From the NCBI RefSeq assembly GCF_008831285.2, contig NC_045142.1:26425876-26489875 (forward strand): a stretch of 64,000 bases of DNA, in the 5' to 3' direction. The number at the start of each line of letters is the position of its first letter. The first letter of the stretch is position 1. Both the position numbers and the translations under genes were made by a program. The notes under the pieces are model-generated. The model was not told where the DNA came from. It was given only the letters and a program-made list of their open reading frames with translations, and made no database searches. Positions 13,371-24,838 of this stretch are shown here, piece by piece. Origin of the DNA: Nymphaea colorata. Taxonomy: Eukaryota > Streptophyta > Magnoliopsida > Nymphaeales > Nymphaeaceae.

Positions 13371-14149
13371 CACCCCCCTTCCATCCGTCCCTGCGGAAGG
13401 AACGCCGATAAAAATAAAACTATGAATTGAACTAAAGACCTGTCTTTTTACATGTTTCTATCTCAATTAACTATGATATGCTCCTTGAGACTATCTACAA
13501 TATTCTTTTTAAGAATCTTAATTGGTAATTATCTATAATTCTCAATTCTCCCCCAAAAGTTGCATTTATGCTAACTAATTGCAGTATTCTAAAGATAAAC
13601 CGATCAAAATCTTGCACTTTCTCTTAACTTTTATAGTTTTCATTCATTTTTAAGTACAATAAGTAAACAAAATGCCGATACTTTCGCTGCAATATTTTGT
13701 AAATAGATTAATCTTCAATGGCCATCTTGAGGACATTTCCTGAACACCACTTGCTCTGCTCTCCCATTATTGGGTCCCCAAAATGCATTGATTTGAAACT
13801 CAGGAAAGATGCGTTCAGATTCAGTGAGACTGAGCCGTTTGCAGCAGAGCAGAGCTGCAGGATCACATGGACCTGGCGAACCCACATGGCTCGTTCATCG
13901 ACCAGCTGAGAGTACTCCTTGCAGACCCACCCTGACCCTTTGACCAGTTGGGCCCCGCCATGCCATGCAAACGTAGAATCGGTTGACTAAGAATAAATTG
14001 AGCAGAATCCTTTTGACCAGTCATCGTGTTTGATTGGAAAAGTTAATAAAGGCATTCCTAATCACAATCATGGTGCTTTCAATCATGCATATACCATGAA
14101 TATATATGTTTCAATAACACAATGTCCCTTTCATCAAACACCCAAATAT

Positions 14150-14274
14150 CATTTTTTAAAAAATTTATATATCACAAGTGAAATTTTCTAAAATTTACAT
14201 ATACTTTTTTTTCAAAAAAAAATTGAGGTGGGGTCAAGGCCTAAGCCGGCCCTACCTTGGCTCTGCCCTTGGTG
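14150..14274 (+). mobile_element. Mutator-like MITE copy, 5'-truncated
   Basis: Carries only the right two-thirds of the family: AAATATCATTTTTT, AAATTTTCTAAAATTTACATA, GAGGTGGGGTCAAGGC and CCTTGGCTCTGCCC. Confidence 0.55.
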
Positions 14275-14520
14275 GTAGATATTTATATGGAATAACAAAT
14301 TATAGTTGGTAAACCCGTGACAGACTTGGATCGGTTAATGGCGTCAATGAGTCAGCCAGCAAGTTGGCTCGACGAATCTGTGGAGTTAGGTTATAAATTT
14401 TTGTAGTGCATTTATTTTACAAATAAATGAAGAATGTAAGTTTGTAAAAACTTCGTTTGTTATTTTTTTTTTAGAGTAAAATAGAATAACATTTAATGTG
14501 AGTGTTTGTACTCATCTCTA

Positions 14521-15915
14521 GTAGATATATGCATTATATATATGTAGTTGAATCTGAATTTTGTTTCAAAAACTAAGATCTACATCCAAATCCTATTACA
14601 TGGATTCCCACTAAACCAAATTCAATAGTGGGCAAGATCAAACTCAAATCTGAATAATTTTACATCCCTTCTTGAGAGCAAAACATGAAATTCGTTGATC
14701 CACATGCTTAGATCGCACTAAAATTTCACGCTGTTTCAGTTTAACATTGACAAAAGTCTGAGGCCAGGTAACTCTTTTAACTTGGAAAATAAAAGATTTC
14801 GAATCAGACCAGATCATCCATTATCGAAGGCCAGACAAGCCATTAACTTAGTACAGCAGCGCTTGACTCCATGATAGTAGCGTGTGCATCAACAGAACAA
14901 CCACATGAAAAACCGTGGAGGCGACAAAGAAGTGGGCACGAAGAAATGGTGTTGCTTTTCAATGGCGCCACAGTCGACAGTCTTTAACATACTGCTCCAA
15001 AAAAGATGGTTGGGTTTTGCATTTATGGTGGCAATTAAAGATGCACAGAAACATAAGATCGCTCAGACAAAGGAAAAATAAAAAAAAGTGGAAGGAATCG
15101 AAAGCCACAGTGCATAACAGTTGGTGATGCTGCTCTTCTTCTTCCACCTTCATCAACAGCTTCCTCCAATGGTGATGCTTCAGTTTCTGAATCGTATTCT
15201 CACATGGGTTACGAATTTTCACCCTTAATTTCATCTTATCTTTCTCAACACAGTGGAACCCAAGTCTAGTTAAGGTCGCCTGAATGCCGCAGGCAGAGAG
15301 TAGCTCGTCGAAGATGCTGAAGTGAAAAATCTTGGTGAAATCCAACCTTTTCCTCCTAGCCTTTCCATAGTTTTGATGAATGGCAGGCTGCAGCTGATCC
15401 GCTGAAGTTTAGAGTTTTCTCTCTGAGGGTGATTCGTTGGCTTTCTTATAGAACAATGGTGGAAACGAACAGCGGATTAAGTGTCAGTAACACTTGGTTG
15501 ACACTTTAGACAATCTTTTTATTTGTGTCCTGCTTGTTCCTGAATCATCCCTGTCCTAGACGAAGCCTCTTAATCGTTTTCTCGAACACCTTAAGTGGGA
15601 GCTCGGAAAGATTGAATGAGATCAGAAAAGTGAGACATTTGGAAAGATGATCTAAAACATAATATAAATGTCATTGTAAATCTACTGGAAAGCACTCAGC
15701 ATTAGATTTTTGCAGGCTGATGTCCAGGAGGAATCGCACACCAATGGATGGGGAGGAGGGGAATCAAGGTTGGCCGCAAATGGATGGGAATTGAGAATCA
15801 AGATTGGTAGGTTCTCCGGCGAGAGTGCCGCCAATGGACGAAAGGGTAAGAGACGGAGACATGGCCGGTAAGTTTTTGGGTGGGAAAGAGACCAATGGAA
15901 ACCCACTCGAGATAG
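14521..15915. other. Gene-free stretch downstream of the first GATA gene
   Basis: No coding sequence can be supported. The longest frame (minus strand, 14959-15345) has no recognisable domain and a composition like translated non-coding DNA. Confidence 0.5.
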
Positions 15916-16305
15916 TCAAGTGTAGAAGAAGCCACAGGAGAGAGCCATCAACAAAATGGCAGCCTCTTCTTCCTTCGTGCCCAACAGCTTACGCTTGAAA
16001 GACAACCCCACTTTCTTCTTCCTTCTGCCGTTCTTCTCTTTCTCCTTCCTTTGAGAGCCAAGAGCAGCTGCTCTTCTCCATTTCCTGATCCCACAAGCAT
16101 TACACAGAGACTGCAACAAACAATAATCAGAAGAAGCAAGAACAGCACAGGAAATCAATCAAAGAGAAAGGAGCTCATGGATCACAGAACAAGAAATTAA
16201 TCAAAATGAGCGGCAACGACACACCTTAGGGCCTTGAGGTCCACTTCTCCACACTGGAGTTTTAATAGTTTGGCAGTCCACACAGGCTCTAGAAACACCA
16301 TTCAT
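15916..16305 (-). CDS. B-class (LLM-type) GATA factor, N-terminally shortened copy
   Basis: Zinc-finger transcription factor. Two coding exons are intact: 16225-16332 (translation taken from the internal ATG at 16305) and 15916-16110, with a GT-AG intron between them. The product is 91 residues. The class B finger C-x2-C-x18-C-x2-C is complete (CVDCQTIKTPVWR..GPK/SLCNACGIRKWRR), and the C-terminal LLM motif is present (AAILLMALSCG), as in the GATA15/16/17 and GNC/GNL group. It is a tandem paralogue of the gene at 20.1-20.7 kb with the same intron positions. Its finger is followed by RKWRR instead of RYRKRRR. The exon homologous to the paralogue's first exon (16458-16529) contains TGA, so translation must begin at this ATG or another first exon must be used; otherwise the copy is a pseudogene. 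Nine further codons upstream of the ATG are open within exon 2. Confidence 0.7.
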
Positions 16306-16457
16306 TCTGAACACCACCCTCAACACCCTTCTCTGTTAAAAAGCCCAAAAGAAGGAAAGATCTCTCGCAGGGAAAGAGGGATTAGGAAAGAAAGGAAGAA
16401 GGAAAGAAAGCAAGATCGCCAACCGAAAGAAGATAAGAAGAAACCAGAGAGACCGAC

Positions 16458-16529
16458 CTCACAAGGTCACAGATTGAGATCCTGGTCGCCGTGTTCCACC
16501 TCTTTGGAACACAAACACCAATCAAGCAT
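16458..16529 (-). pseudogene. Relic first exon of the GATA copy, with in-frame stop
   Basis: 24 codons from ATG at 16529 to a GT donor (GAG|GTCGGTC), aligned to exon 1 of the paralogue at 20629-20685. The paralogue reads EHGAIDLNLDPCE; here the frame reads EHGDQDLNL, then TGA at 16469-16467, then PCE. The change fits one inserted G plus one lost T nearby (AATCTTGATCC versus AATCTGTGACC), leaving the downstream frame unchanged. Confidence 0.65.
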
Positions 16530-17914
16530 CTCTGCAGCTACCAATTTTGCATTAGGGATGGATGAAAGTTCTGATAGAAAGTTTTTTAGTTTGCTTTCGG
16601 GGAGTGAAGATTCTCTGGTTTCCTCTTTTTCTCAAAGTGACTGAACAATTCAGTAGAGAGAAACCGAGTTTCTGGGAGAGGAAAGCCTGTTTTTGAGCAG
16701 GAAGGTCTTCACTCTGCACCAGCAGTGGATCACAGTTCCCTCAAGTTCTCAACAGCCAAAACGACAAGGAGAAGAATGATTGGCAAGAGTAAAAACAGCA
16801 CGCAAGAAGACGACGATCTAGAGATTCTGCCTAATCCCCGACTCACTTTTTAAATTCCTAATTTCTCCAACCTCTGTTGGCAACTCGGCCAACCATCAAA
16901 TTACACTGACTAAATCAGATCTTATGCAATCGAAATAGAACCAAGACTTAATTCCAGCATCATTTGTTAAAATCAGTTGGCTTGGATTTTATTAGATCAT
17001 ACTGAATTGAAATCTGCCTGCTATTGGTATCAGAATTTCTTTCTTCAGTACATCTGATTAAATAGTTCTAAAATCAAATCAACAATTATATATGTCCCAT
17101 TCATTTATATCCGAAGTTCACCCGCTTTTGCTAAGTTTAGACTTGTGCTTCTCAAATTGAAGAAAGTCATCGAATGAAACTATTCTCCAATGCACAGGCT
17201 GATAAACGACGACACATGTAAACTTTATTCAACTACTTTAGTTTGTTCCATATACAGACATATATATATATATATATATATATATGAAAATGCACGTAGT
17301 TTGGTGCATGTTCTGGAAAATATATTAAAGAAAGCAACATGTATGCTCGTGAAGGTATTAATTGCAGAGGAGAGGAAATGGAGAGGAAGAGAAGTAGACG
17401 CCAAAGAGTGAGGTAATAATAATAAAAAGTGTGGGACCCACCTTAGAAAAGGGCATGACTTTATCCCGTTCTATATTATTTTTAAAGGACTTCACGTCAT
17501 ATGCACGAACGAGAGGTACGTGATGATTACTGTGTTCGGACAGGCGGATCCGCACCCGAATCCGTATTTTGGTAAACTGATTTGGAGCTTTATTTATCGG
17601 CAAAATCTTGGTAAAATCTGTAAAAATTGGGATTTTCTTAGTATCAATGTTTTTTTTTTTTTTTTTTTCCCTTGGAAGAGATAAAGTTGGGTTCAGAAAA
17701 ACCCTTCATTTAGTCCAGTTTTCAGAAAACTAGGTTTTCAAGCTTTTTAATGAATTTTGCAAACTTGATTTAATTTTTTTACTTAAGAAGAACACCCAAA
17801 TTTTAAAATCTTGAAACACCCAAAACCTGATTGTTGTGAATAAGGGGTCAGACTTTTCACTTTCTTTTACCAATTTAAATTTCATCAAAAATTGGCTTTG
17901 CATCAAAGGCGCGG
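16530..17914. other. Likely promoter/5' region of GATA copy 1 and gene-free DNA
   Basis: The sequence upstream (higher coordinates) of the GATA copy has purine-rich tracts and no other gene. A (TA)n run of about 11 units lies at 17263-17284, and a T-run at about 17650-17668. I see nothing else. Confidence 0.5.
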
Positions 17915-18340
17915 GTACAGATACTTGGAGTGTATATGAGTTTGATTCAAATCGGATATATCTTTAATCATATTCGATTTTTAGAATATTCATATGTTCA
18001 TATTCAAATTCGTATCAAAATTCAAATAAAGAAAAGTCATATCTAATTCCGAATCTGCAATCCGATCTTACAATTCGAATCTGATCTCAATTTGATTTCT
18101 AGATTTATATGTGAATCTGAATTTTGAATTGGATTTTGCTAATTTTCAAAATTTCATAGCATTCAATACTGGATATTTGTCTAAATATGAATCCAATCGG
18201 TATTTATGTATATTTGAGTCTCAATCCGATCAGATGTCCGGTCCAATTTCTAAACCTAAATCCCGTGTCCGATTTTTCAAATTGGATTGGTCGGATAACA
18301 AGTTCAAATCGGATATATGGACATCCCTACGTGTATATGC
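17915..18340. repeat. Degenerate TCGGAT/GAATC-rich dispersed repeat
   Basis: Built of motifs such as AAATCGGATAT, CCGAATCTG and GATATTTG. It ends GGACATCCCTA, a TAGGGATGTCC-type end reminiscent of hAT elements. Related stretches occur at about 22500-22780 and 49380-49700. The left end is not resolved, so superfamily placement is inference. Confidence 0.5.
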
Positions 18341-18981
18341 CGCACGAGACTCATTATCTAAAACCTCTGTTTAGTGGTCTTGCTTGTGGGTGTATCTGTG
18401 TTTGGTTATATGGAGCAGCCTACAAAACTCGAATCAGTGTCTTATGGTCAACTCAAAATTTGTTAACTGAAATTTTGTTAGCACGACATTTGCATGATAA
18501 CTCGAGTTCTTTTCTTCTTAGTACGAAGGATATCGTGTTTGTTTATGAGATGCATGTTCCTAAAACACGATTTTTTTTTTCTATTTTCAAAAAGCGGAGT
18601 ACTTATATCTAGCTTTTAGTTGATAAATATGATATTAACATCTATATTCATACTTAATATTCATTCACCCAGCCATAAGTCCGGCAGTCTAAGTGCCAAA
18701 TCGAATACAGAGCGACTGATTCTGTTAAACCAGGTACCGTTTCTTGTCGCACCGACTTACGTGTGAGGCCAGACCTTGCCTGGGCTCGGCCCCAAATGAC
18801 CGAGCTTAGCACTCTCCGAATGGAGCCAGAATGCAATGAAGGCGCAAAAGCTGCGTCACTTCTGAGCCAATGACAGCAGCCTCAGAGCCTGGCTGCAGGT
18901 GACGCGGACCAGACCCACCCCCACTTTTGCAATCTCTCTCTCTCTCACTGATCCACTTGGGGTCCACCTTTCAATTGCCTT

Positions 18982-19019
<38 letters not shown>

Positions 19020-20062
19020 TATATATATATATAACCAAATTGTTCATACTCTTTCTTAGCATTAATTCATACTCTTCTTCATATCATTATGTATGATATG
19101 AAGATGCAAAGTACCTTAATATCATGCTAACATGCGCCCTACAACGGCAACAATTACATTCTATATTTGCTAAATGTGCTAAGCGCGAGTTTTAGAAGAC
19201 CCCGCAAACACCATCAACATTGTAAAAAATACAATAAATCTCTTTAAATGCTTGACCTATTTTTTATTTATGATTTTTGATTCTCAAAATCGGGCCTACT
19301 TAAAATCCTTATATGTAGAAATAATATATACATACATATCTGCTTTATATATATACTGGAATCTGACGATCTTTAAGTTTGCTTCTTTAACGTCATTGAA
19401 TTTAAGAGTAAACTATATTATACACATCTATGATCTTCACTGAATCCACAAAAGATCCAAGCGATCTTTGAGTTTACTTCTTTGACATCATTGAATTTAA
19501 GGCCAAATAAAATAGCAGATCTCGAATAACGAATCTAACAAACACTACTAAGAGAGTCGCTGGTCAAAGTTTGGCGACAAGAAATTTGGTGCCCGGTTGG
19601 TTCTAGGCCCGACAGTGGTGAGCTCGGTCCACAAAGGGTCTCAGTCGGGGGCCCGGCCCAGGCCGGAGACCGGCGGGGGTCCCCCGGTCCGGTCCTTTTC
19701 AGACACGGATCCGGTAGAGAGACCCCTACGGAGGGACACCCACTCCAGATCTCAACCGACACACCCGCTCTCTCCTGGCCCGCGAAATTCTTCCGGGCCA
19801 AACGGGACCGGGATCTTCCGACGCCCTTCTCCACAGTGTGTGTCGGTGCTGTCACGCCCGCCGATGCGGAGACAGATCGCTAGCTACAGTAACAAACAGT
19901 TGGTGATCATGGCGGCCCGCCTCTCCCTACACCACCTTCTTCCCCATAAACGTAGAGCTCAAAGTCGCAGAGATTCATATTCTTTTGCATATCACTCATG
20001 GAAGATAGTTACATGATGATGACTGGCAACAAAAAGAGTAGATAGATAAGAGGGAGAGAGTT
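18341..20062. other. Gene-free stretch between the two GATA genes
   Basis: Contains a (CT)n tract (18984-19014) running into (TA)n (19015-19033). It also contains a direct repeat of about 45 bp (about 19360-19403 and 19457-19504, landmark GATCTTTRAGTTTRCTTCTTT) and a strikingly GC-rich block at about 19570-19870 with no recognisable coding content. Confidence 0.55.
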
Positions 20063-20685
20063 TCAAGCATAGACACAGCCACAGGAGAGGGCCATCAACA
20101 AGACGGCGGCCTCTTCTTCCTCCTTCCCTAGCAGCCTGAGCTTCAGCGAGAGTCCGAGCTTCTTTCTTCTCCCCTGCTTCTCCTTGTCTCCCCTCTCCAA
20201 CCCAAGGGCAGCCGCTCTTCTCCTCTTCCGGTACCTGATCCCGCAGGCGTTACACAGAGACTGCAACGACCAAGAAAGAACAGCACGAAGATGAATCAAA
20301 GGGAAGGAATTCAGAAACCAGAGACCGAGAAAACGATCGAATGGAGGAAAGTATGAAACCTTAGGCCCTTGAGGTCCGCTCCTCCACAGCGGAGTTTTAG
20401 TAGTTTGGCAGTCCACACAGGCCCTGGAAACTCCACTCATCCTGCCGTCTTCTCCCCAACACTCCTCCCTGACGACGATCTTCTCCTTGAAATCGGCAGT
20501 ATCGGAGGCCTGATTAATAAACACGAGTAAGTAAGATGACTAAAAAAGGAAAAGGAGAAGAACAGGGAAAGAAAGAAAAAAAAAAATCACTACCCAGAAA
20601 AATATTAGAAAGAATCGACGAGACCAACCTCACAAGGATCAAGATTGAGATCTATTGCGCCGTGTTCATCGAACGGATGGTACAT
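20063..20685 (-). CDS. B-class GATA transcription factor with LLM domain
   Basis: Nuclear zinc-finger factor binding GATA sites; LLM-type B-GATAs control greening, germination and organ growth downstream of light and hormone signals. Three exons, 20629-20685, 20360-20509 and 20063-20260, with GT-AG introns, give 134 residues. The N-terminus is a short acidic stretch, MYHPFDEHGAIDLNLDPCE. The class B finger, about residues 49-74, is C-x2-C-x18-C-x2-C (CVDCQTTKTPLWR..GPK/SLCNACGIR), with a basic tail YRKRRRAAA. A basic linker and the C-terminal LLM motif AAVLLMALSCGCVYA follow. The short length matches the GATA15/16/17 subgroup rather than GNC/GNL. Four kb away on the same strand is a tandem copy with a broken first exon, so this is probably the working member of the pair. 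Confidence 0.92.
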
Positions 20686-22499
20686 CTCTGATGAGACAAA
20701 CTCAGAGATAGATGGGAAGTGAATGTGAGGGGATCGAGTGAGGAAGATCAACCTGTAGGGGACACCAACAAGGGAGATCTCAACAGAGGTGGAGATCTAA
20801 GTAGGGCTCCCGTAAGAGAAGGACACTGTGCATCGGCAGAGGGAGATCTTACGCAGAAGCAGAAACATCACATCGCCACCAGCGAGGAAAGGGAACTGGC
20901 GAGGCGTACTCTTTTATAGGCAGGCTAACTGGCCGAGAGCAAGCAAGGATTCTTTCTTTTCTTCAAGGGAGAGAGAAAGCGAGGAAGATAATTTCTTATA
21001 AAGAAATGCCCTGCTCTACGAGTCTGCACCCTTTTATGGAAAGTTTTCCTGTCCTCCCCGCCTGGTTTGTTTATTTACACGACGTTTCCATTCCCACAGA
21101 CGCACCGATCGAGAGAAGTTACCGGCGGCGCTAGCCGAGTCTCGGCCGCCGAGACGCGCGTTGAGTCGTCGGTACCCCTCGAAATGAATCGGACTTGTCT
21201 ATTTCAATGATAAATCTTCAATCGAACTAAAAAGCCACTTTAGTGAATACATATAAATGTTCATGGAGCCAAACCTCTCGCAATCAGTCCTAAGGGCAAC
21301 GAAAGAAGAAGCTTTTTCATTACTAAAACTGTGTTTCTCTCGTTTGAAAACTTGAAAATTTTGTTGATCTTTTTTTTCATTTAATTCATGAAGTTCTAAG
21401 TTTGTACTTACATGTTTATTATAGTTAACGAATAAATGTCTATAGCATAGTTGATCGAGTTGAAGAGTAAAAAAAGCGATATAGATATAGAGTGCGTCAT
21501 TGATTCACTTTATTTGGAAATAAAGAGCTGCCGCGCAATAATGATGTGGGTGAGCTATGCTACTGGTGGACATGCATTAATCATATATTAAGCACCAAAG
21601 CAAGCTAAAAACAATGTTAAGCACCGAGTCGGTTTCCGTTTAATCCTATATCAGCACCGACTCGGTTTCCGGTACAAGACCTGCGGAACCGAGAGGAAGG
21701 CGTTAATGTTCCCAAGGGGGGCATCAGTAATTCCCCTAAAATGTACGCACATGAGAGAAAAAGGAACAAAATGAGGACGCGATCTGGTAAAATAGAGACT
21801 GGCCAACATGAGGCCAAGCAATGAGGGGCCACGTCAGATGGACACGTGGCAAACGAAGAAAATGAGACAAAATCGGACCTTATTCGTCCTGATAACGAAA
21901 GGTCAGTTGGGAGAAGTTAACAGAAGAATCGCACCCGTTCCTTCTAAGAACGGTTCCCCGTTTTACCCTCGCAAGCGGTGGAGTTCGACGCAGGTGCTGG
22001 TGTAAATAACGAGAAAACGGAGGCTGTAAAGTTTGTCATGAGGGGGGGGATGGAGCTCTCTGGACGTCGGCTCTGCAGGCTTTTGGAGTCTTCACAAAAA
22101 AAAAAAAGGTTTTTATATTTAAATAATGATTTATAAATAATATTTTACGTTCTACGAAAACGGGAATTAGTGAGAAGGCGCGAATTTCGTAGTGCTGGGA
22201 AGTCGTGGCCTCCGCAGAAGCTACAAGTTCGGGGTAGGAGTGTCAGAGAGGGAGGCTCAGGGTATTTTGGTCACATAGGTTTATGAAATGCGTATCGGGA
22301 TACTAAACGAATCGTCTCAGGCTAAGGAGAAGTCTGAGACGGAGGAGAACACGGGTTCCAGACTTGAAACTCTCCAAAGGAGTCAAAATACAACTTTATT
22401 TTGAAACCTTATATTTTTTACAATTAAATATTTTAAAAGTTTTAGTTTGGCTTTTACTTTTGAAAACCTTTGCTAAAAAAAAATTGATTTAATGGTTAC
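20686..22499. other. Upstream region of the intact GATA gene
   Basis: The first few hundred bases are the likely 5' UTR and promoter of the GATA gene. A direct repeat with palindromic character lies at about 21620-21675 (GCACCGAGTCGGTTTCCG and GCACCGACTCGGTTTCCGG). No other gene is supportable. Confidence 0.5.
21841..21850. promoter_or_regulatory. G-box/ABRE-like CACGTG motif
   Basis: GACACGTGGC contains the CACGTG core bound by bZIP and bHLH factors. A second ACGT core (CCACGTCAG) lies about 15 bp to its left. It is about 1.15 kb upstream of the intact GATA start. Function is not shown. Confidence 0.3.
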
Positions 22500-24375
22500 A
22501 AGAATGTTTGAATGTTTGATGTCAATGGATCAGATTCAATTTTGACATACTATCTGTGTTTTTTTTTTTATTCACATACTCAGTTTCAAATACAAAGAAA
22601 GAAAAATCATATCCCATTTAAATTTGAAAAACGATTGTATAATTTGAATTAGATCTGAATCTGATTAAACATATGATATTTGTTTAAAATAAATTCGATC
22701 CAAATATATATCCGAATTCGACCAAACATTCATGTATATTTGGATCCAAATTCAATCGAATGTCATTTCTTAAATTTATTTAATAATTGTATTAGAAGGA
22801 TTTTTCTTTTCATAGTCCCAAATTAATTGTTGGTGTTATGTAATAAACTATGGCAGAGTTGAAATTGTGCATGATGTACTGGTCGGGCAGCCCTGAGTAG
22901 GTTTGGATGAACCGTCCCATTTATTTTTTTGGTAAAAGATAGGACAAGGTTTAAAATGGTTGTAGATAAAAACTTGTGGCTGCCAATTAGGGGCGGGGCC
23001 TTTTGTCTTGTTTCCGAAATTATCAATCAAATATTTAAATAAAAACACCTTGAGTTTGTCATAATAACATCCGAATCAAGTATTTAAATACGAAATGTCA
23101 TGTATATATACAACTTATCCAATCAGCCTTCGTCGGACCAATCTTTCTGTTTTCAATCTTTCACAACTTAAATCTTATCGAACCGAACCAAACTTAGTAG
23201 GCCCACTGATTGTTCTGGATGATGTCCATTAGGGGCGGCCCTGGTGCCTGTCGATTAATTGCAACCTTAATTGTGGGTCCGAAAGAAAGGCGGATCGTTA
23301 ATTCGATTATTGTATATGCTATTTCCTTAATTGATTGGTGTCTCGCTCCCTACCTAAATCTCCAAGCACCATAATCAGCAAAGCAGCTTTCCCCTGTTCC
23401 TAACGCACAGTTTCCTGCATCACGTGTAATTCGTTTTCCCGATAAAAACCGAATCCACTGACGGGGCCAAGCGTCTCGCCCGGCCAACTCGCTGCCGAAG
23501 GGTATCGGTCGACGGAGATTTCGAGAAACCCTCTTGGGGAATTTCTCCTAATTTGCTGGGGCAAGGGAGAAACAACAGAAAGACAGCTGCCGCCTCATAG
23601 GGAAAGGAGCACACGTCACTCGTCGCCGTCCCACCGGAAAAGATGGCAAACGGGCGGCGGCGCCGTGAGGTGCTCTCCTTCCTGACGTTGTGGCGGTCGT
23701 AGAGTAGATCCCTAGAGATAGAGAGAGAATGCTAAAGATCTCCTTCTTATGTTATTTTAAAGTTGTTTTAAAACGTGAAAACGCCAGTTTTTTTATTGCG
23801 ATGCACTACCCCGACATCTCTGAGCTAAGATATCTGAAAATAACGGATAAAAACCGATGACATGCTTTATTTTACTAATTCTTGGAGTTGAAGCAGGAAG
23901 AGTGGACTGGGATAGTAGCCGAGAGCGGGAAAATATATTCTCTTAAACCTCACGTTTACTTAAAATTTTCAAATTTTCAAAAAGAGACTGGTTCATATGA
24001 TAAAAATAATATTTTTATATTAGTATTGAAATTAATGCAGGGAGAGCACATTCGTGCAATTAGCAGCTAACGTGCGCCATAGTAGGGAGAAAACTACGCG
24101 CATAAATATGTTTTTGTTTTTATAAGAGCGACCTTTTCACCCGACTTTCAGGGAAAAAAGGGCAGAGGTAGAAAAGTATTTACCTTGTTCTTAGAAAAAC
24201 TTTTCACTCACCATCTTTAATCTATTCTCTTTTTAACCCCTTGTGTTCTTGGAAAAGATATTCTGTACCAGTTTTTACGGTATTATTGATGGAGAAGGTT
24301 TTTTTTTTTTTTTTTTTTTTAATAAAATGAACAAAGTTTACTAGTTTTGATGTGTTATAAGTGTATAAGCAGAAG
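22500..24375. other. Gene-free repeat-bearing stretch
   Basis: About 22500-22780 is a degenerate TCGGAT/GAATC repeat like that at 17915-18340. The remainder (about 23.2-23.75 kb is somewhat GC-richer) has only short open frames without domains. Confidence 0.5.
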
Positions 24376-24541
24376 ATGCAGAGCTAAAAATTTTTCAGAA
24401 TTGAAATTTCTAAATTTTGACACTAATAGAAATATTATTTTTTAATAAAAAAATATATTTTTGTAAAATTTACATGTAAATTTAAAAAAAAATTGAGGTA
24501 GAATCAGAACCAATACGGACCCTCCCTTGGATCGGTCCCTG
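24376..24541 (+). mobile_element. Mutator-like MITE copy
   Basis: Landmarks are GCAGAGCTAAAAATTTTT at the left, TTTCTAAATTTTGACA, AAAATTTACATGTAAATTT, and CGGACCCTCCCTTGGATCGG at the right. Possible flanks are AGCAGAAGA and CTAAGAAGA (6 of 9). Confidence 0.55.
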
Positions 24542-24689
24542 CTAAGAAGAGTATTGTACAAAGGACGTTCATGAATTTTTGAACTCTTAAAGATCTTACA
24601 AAAATTCAGCTAAACACTTTCATACGTTTTTTAGATTATAATTGCACCCCAAATCAACTTCTCTCAATGCCAAAAATCAAGATGGCAAC

Positions 24690-24838
24690 AACTCTATAAA
24701 TTTAAATTTCGGCAAGAACTGAAGTATCATTTTTTAAAATTTTTACAGTAAAGTTTTCTAAAATTTACACGTAATTTTTTATTTTATTTTTTAGATGTGA
24801 ACCGGACCAATGCGAGCCCTCCTTAGCTCCGCCCTTGT
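24690..24838 (+). mobile_element. Mutator-like MITE copy, degenerate
   Basis: Contains AGTATCATTTTTTAAAATTT, TTTTCTAAAATTTACACGTA and the right end CCTCCTTAGCTCCGCCCTTG. The left end is eroded. Confidence 0.5.

Larger units (their letters stand above)
12370..14520. repeat. Segmental direct duplication, about 1.5 kb apart
   Basis: The block near 12.37-13.0 kb recurs, diverged and interrupted, near 13.9-14.5 kb. Shared landmarks, in the same order, are AGCTGAGAGTACTCC, AAATTGAGCAGAA, TATATGTTTCAA.AACACAATG, ATAGTTGG.AAACCC and TTTTACAAATA.AT..A.AATGTAAGT. A Mutator-like MITE copy lies near each block (13176-13370 and 14150-14274). No open frame is conserved between the copies, so this is probably old transposon or repeat DNA. 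Confidence 0.6.

Noticed and set aside
14959-15345. 128-codon minus-strand frame
   Set aside because: No domain, no splice support, and a composition like translated AT-rich DNA. A second shorter frame on the opposite strand overlaps it equally well.
18899-19096. Open frames through CT and TA tracts on both strands
   Set aside because: They are microsatellite translations (Ser/Leu and Arg/Glu runs, then Ile/Tyr).
19597-20016. 139-codon frame in the GC-rich island
   Set aside because: GC-rich DNA keeps several frames open on both strands; there is no recognisable domain or signal.
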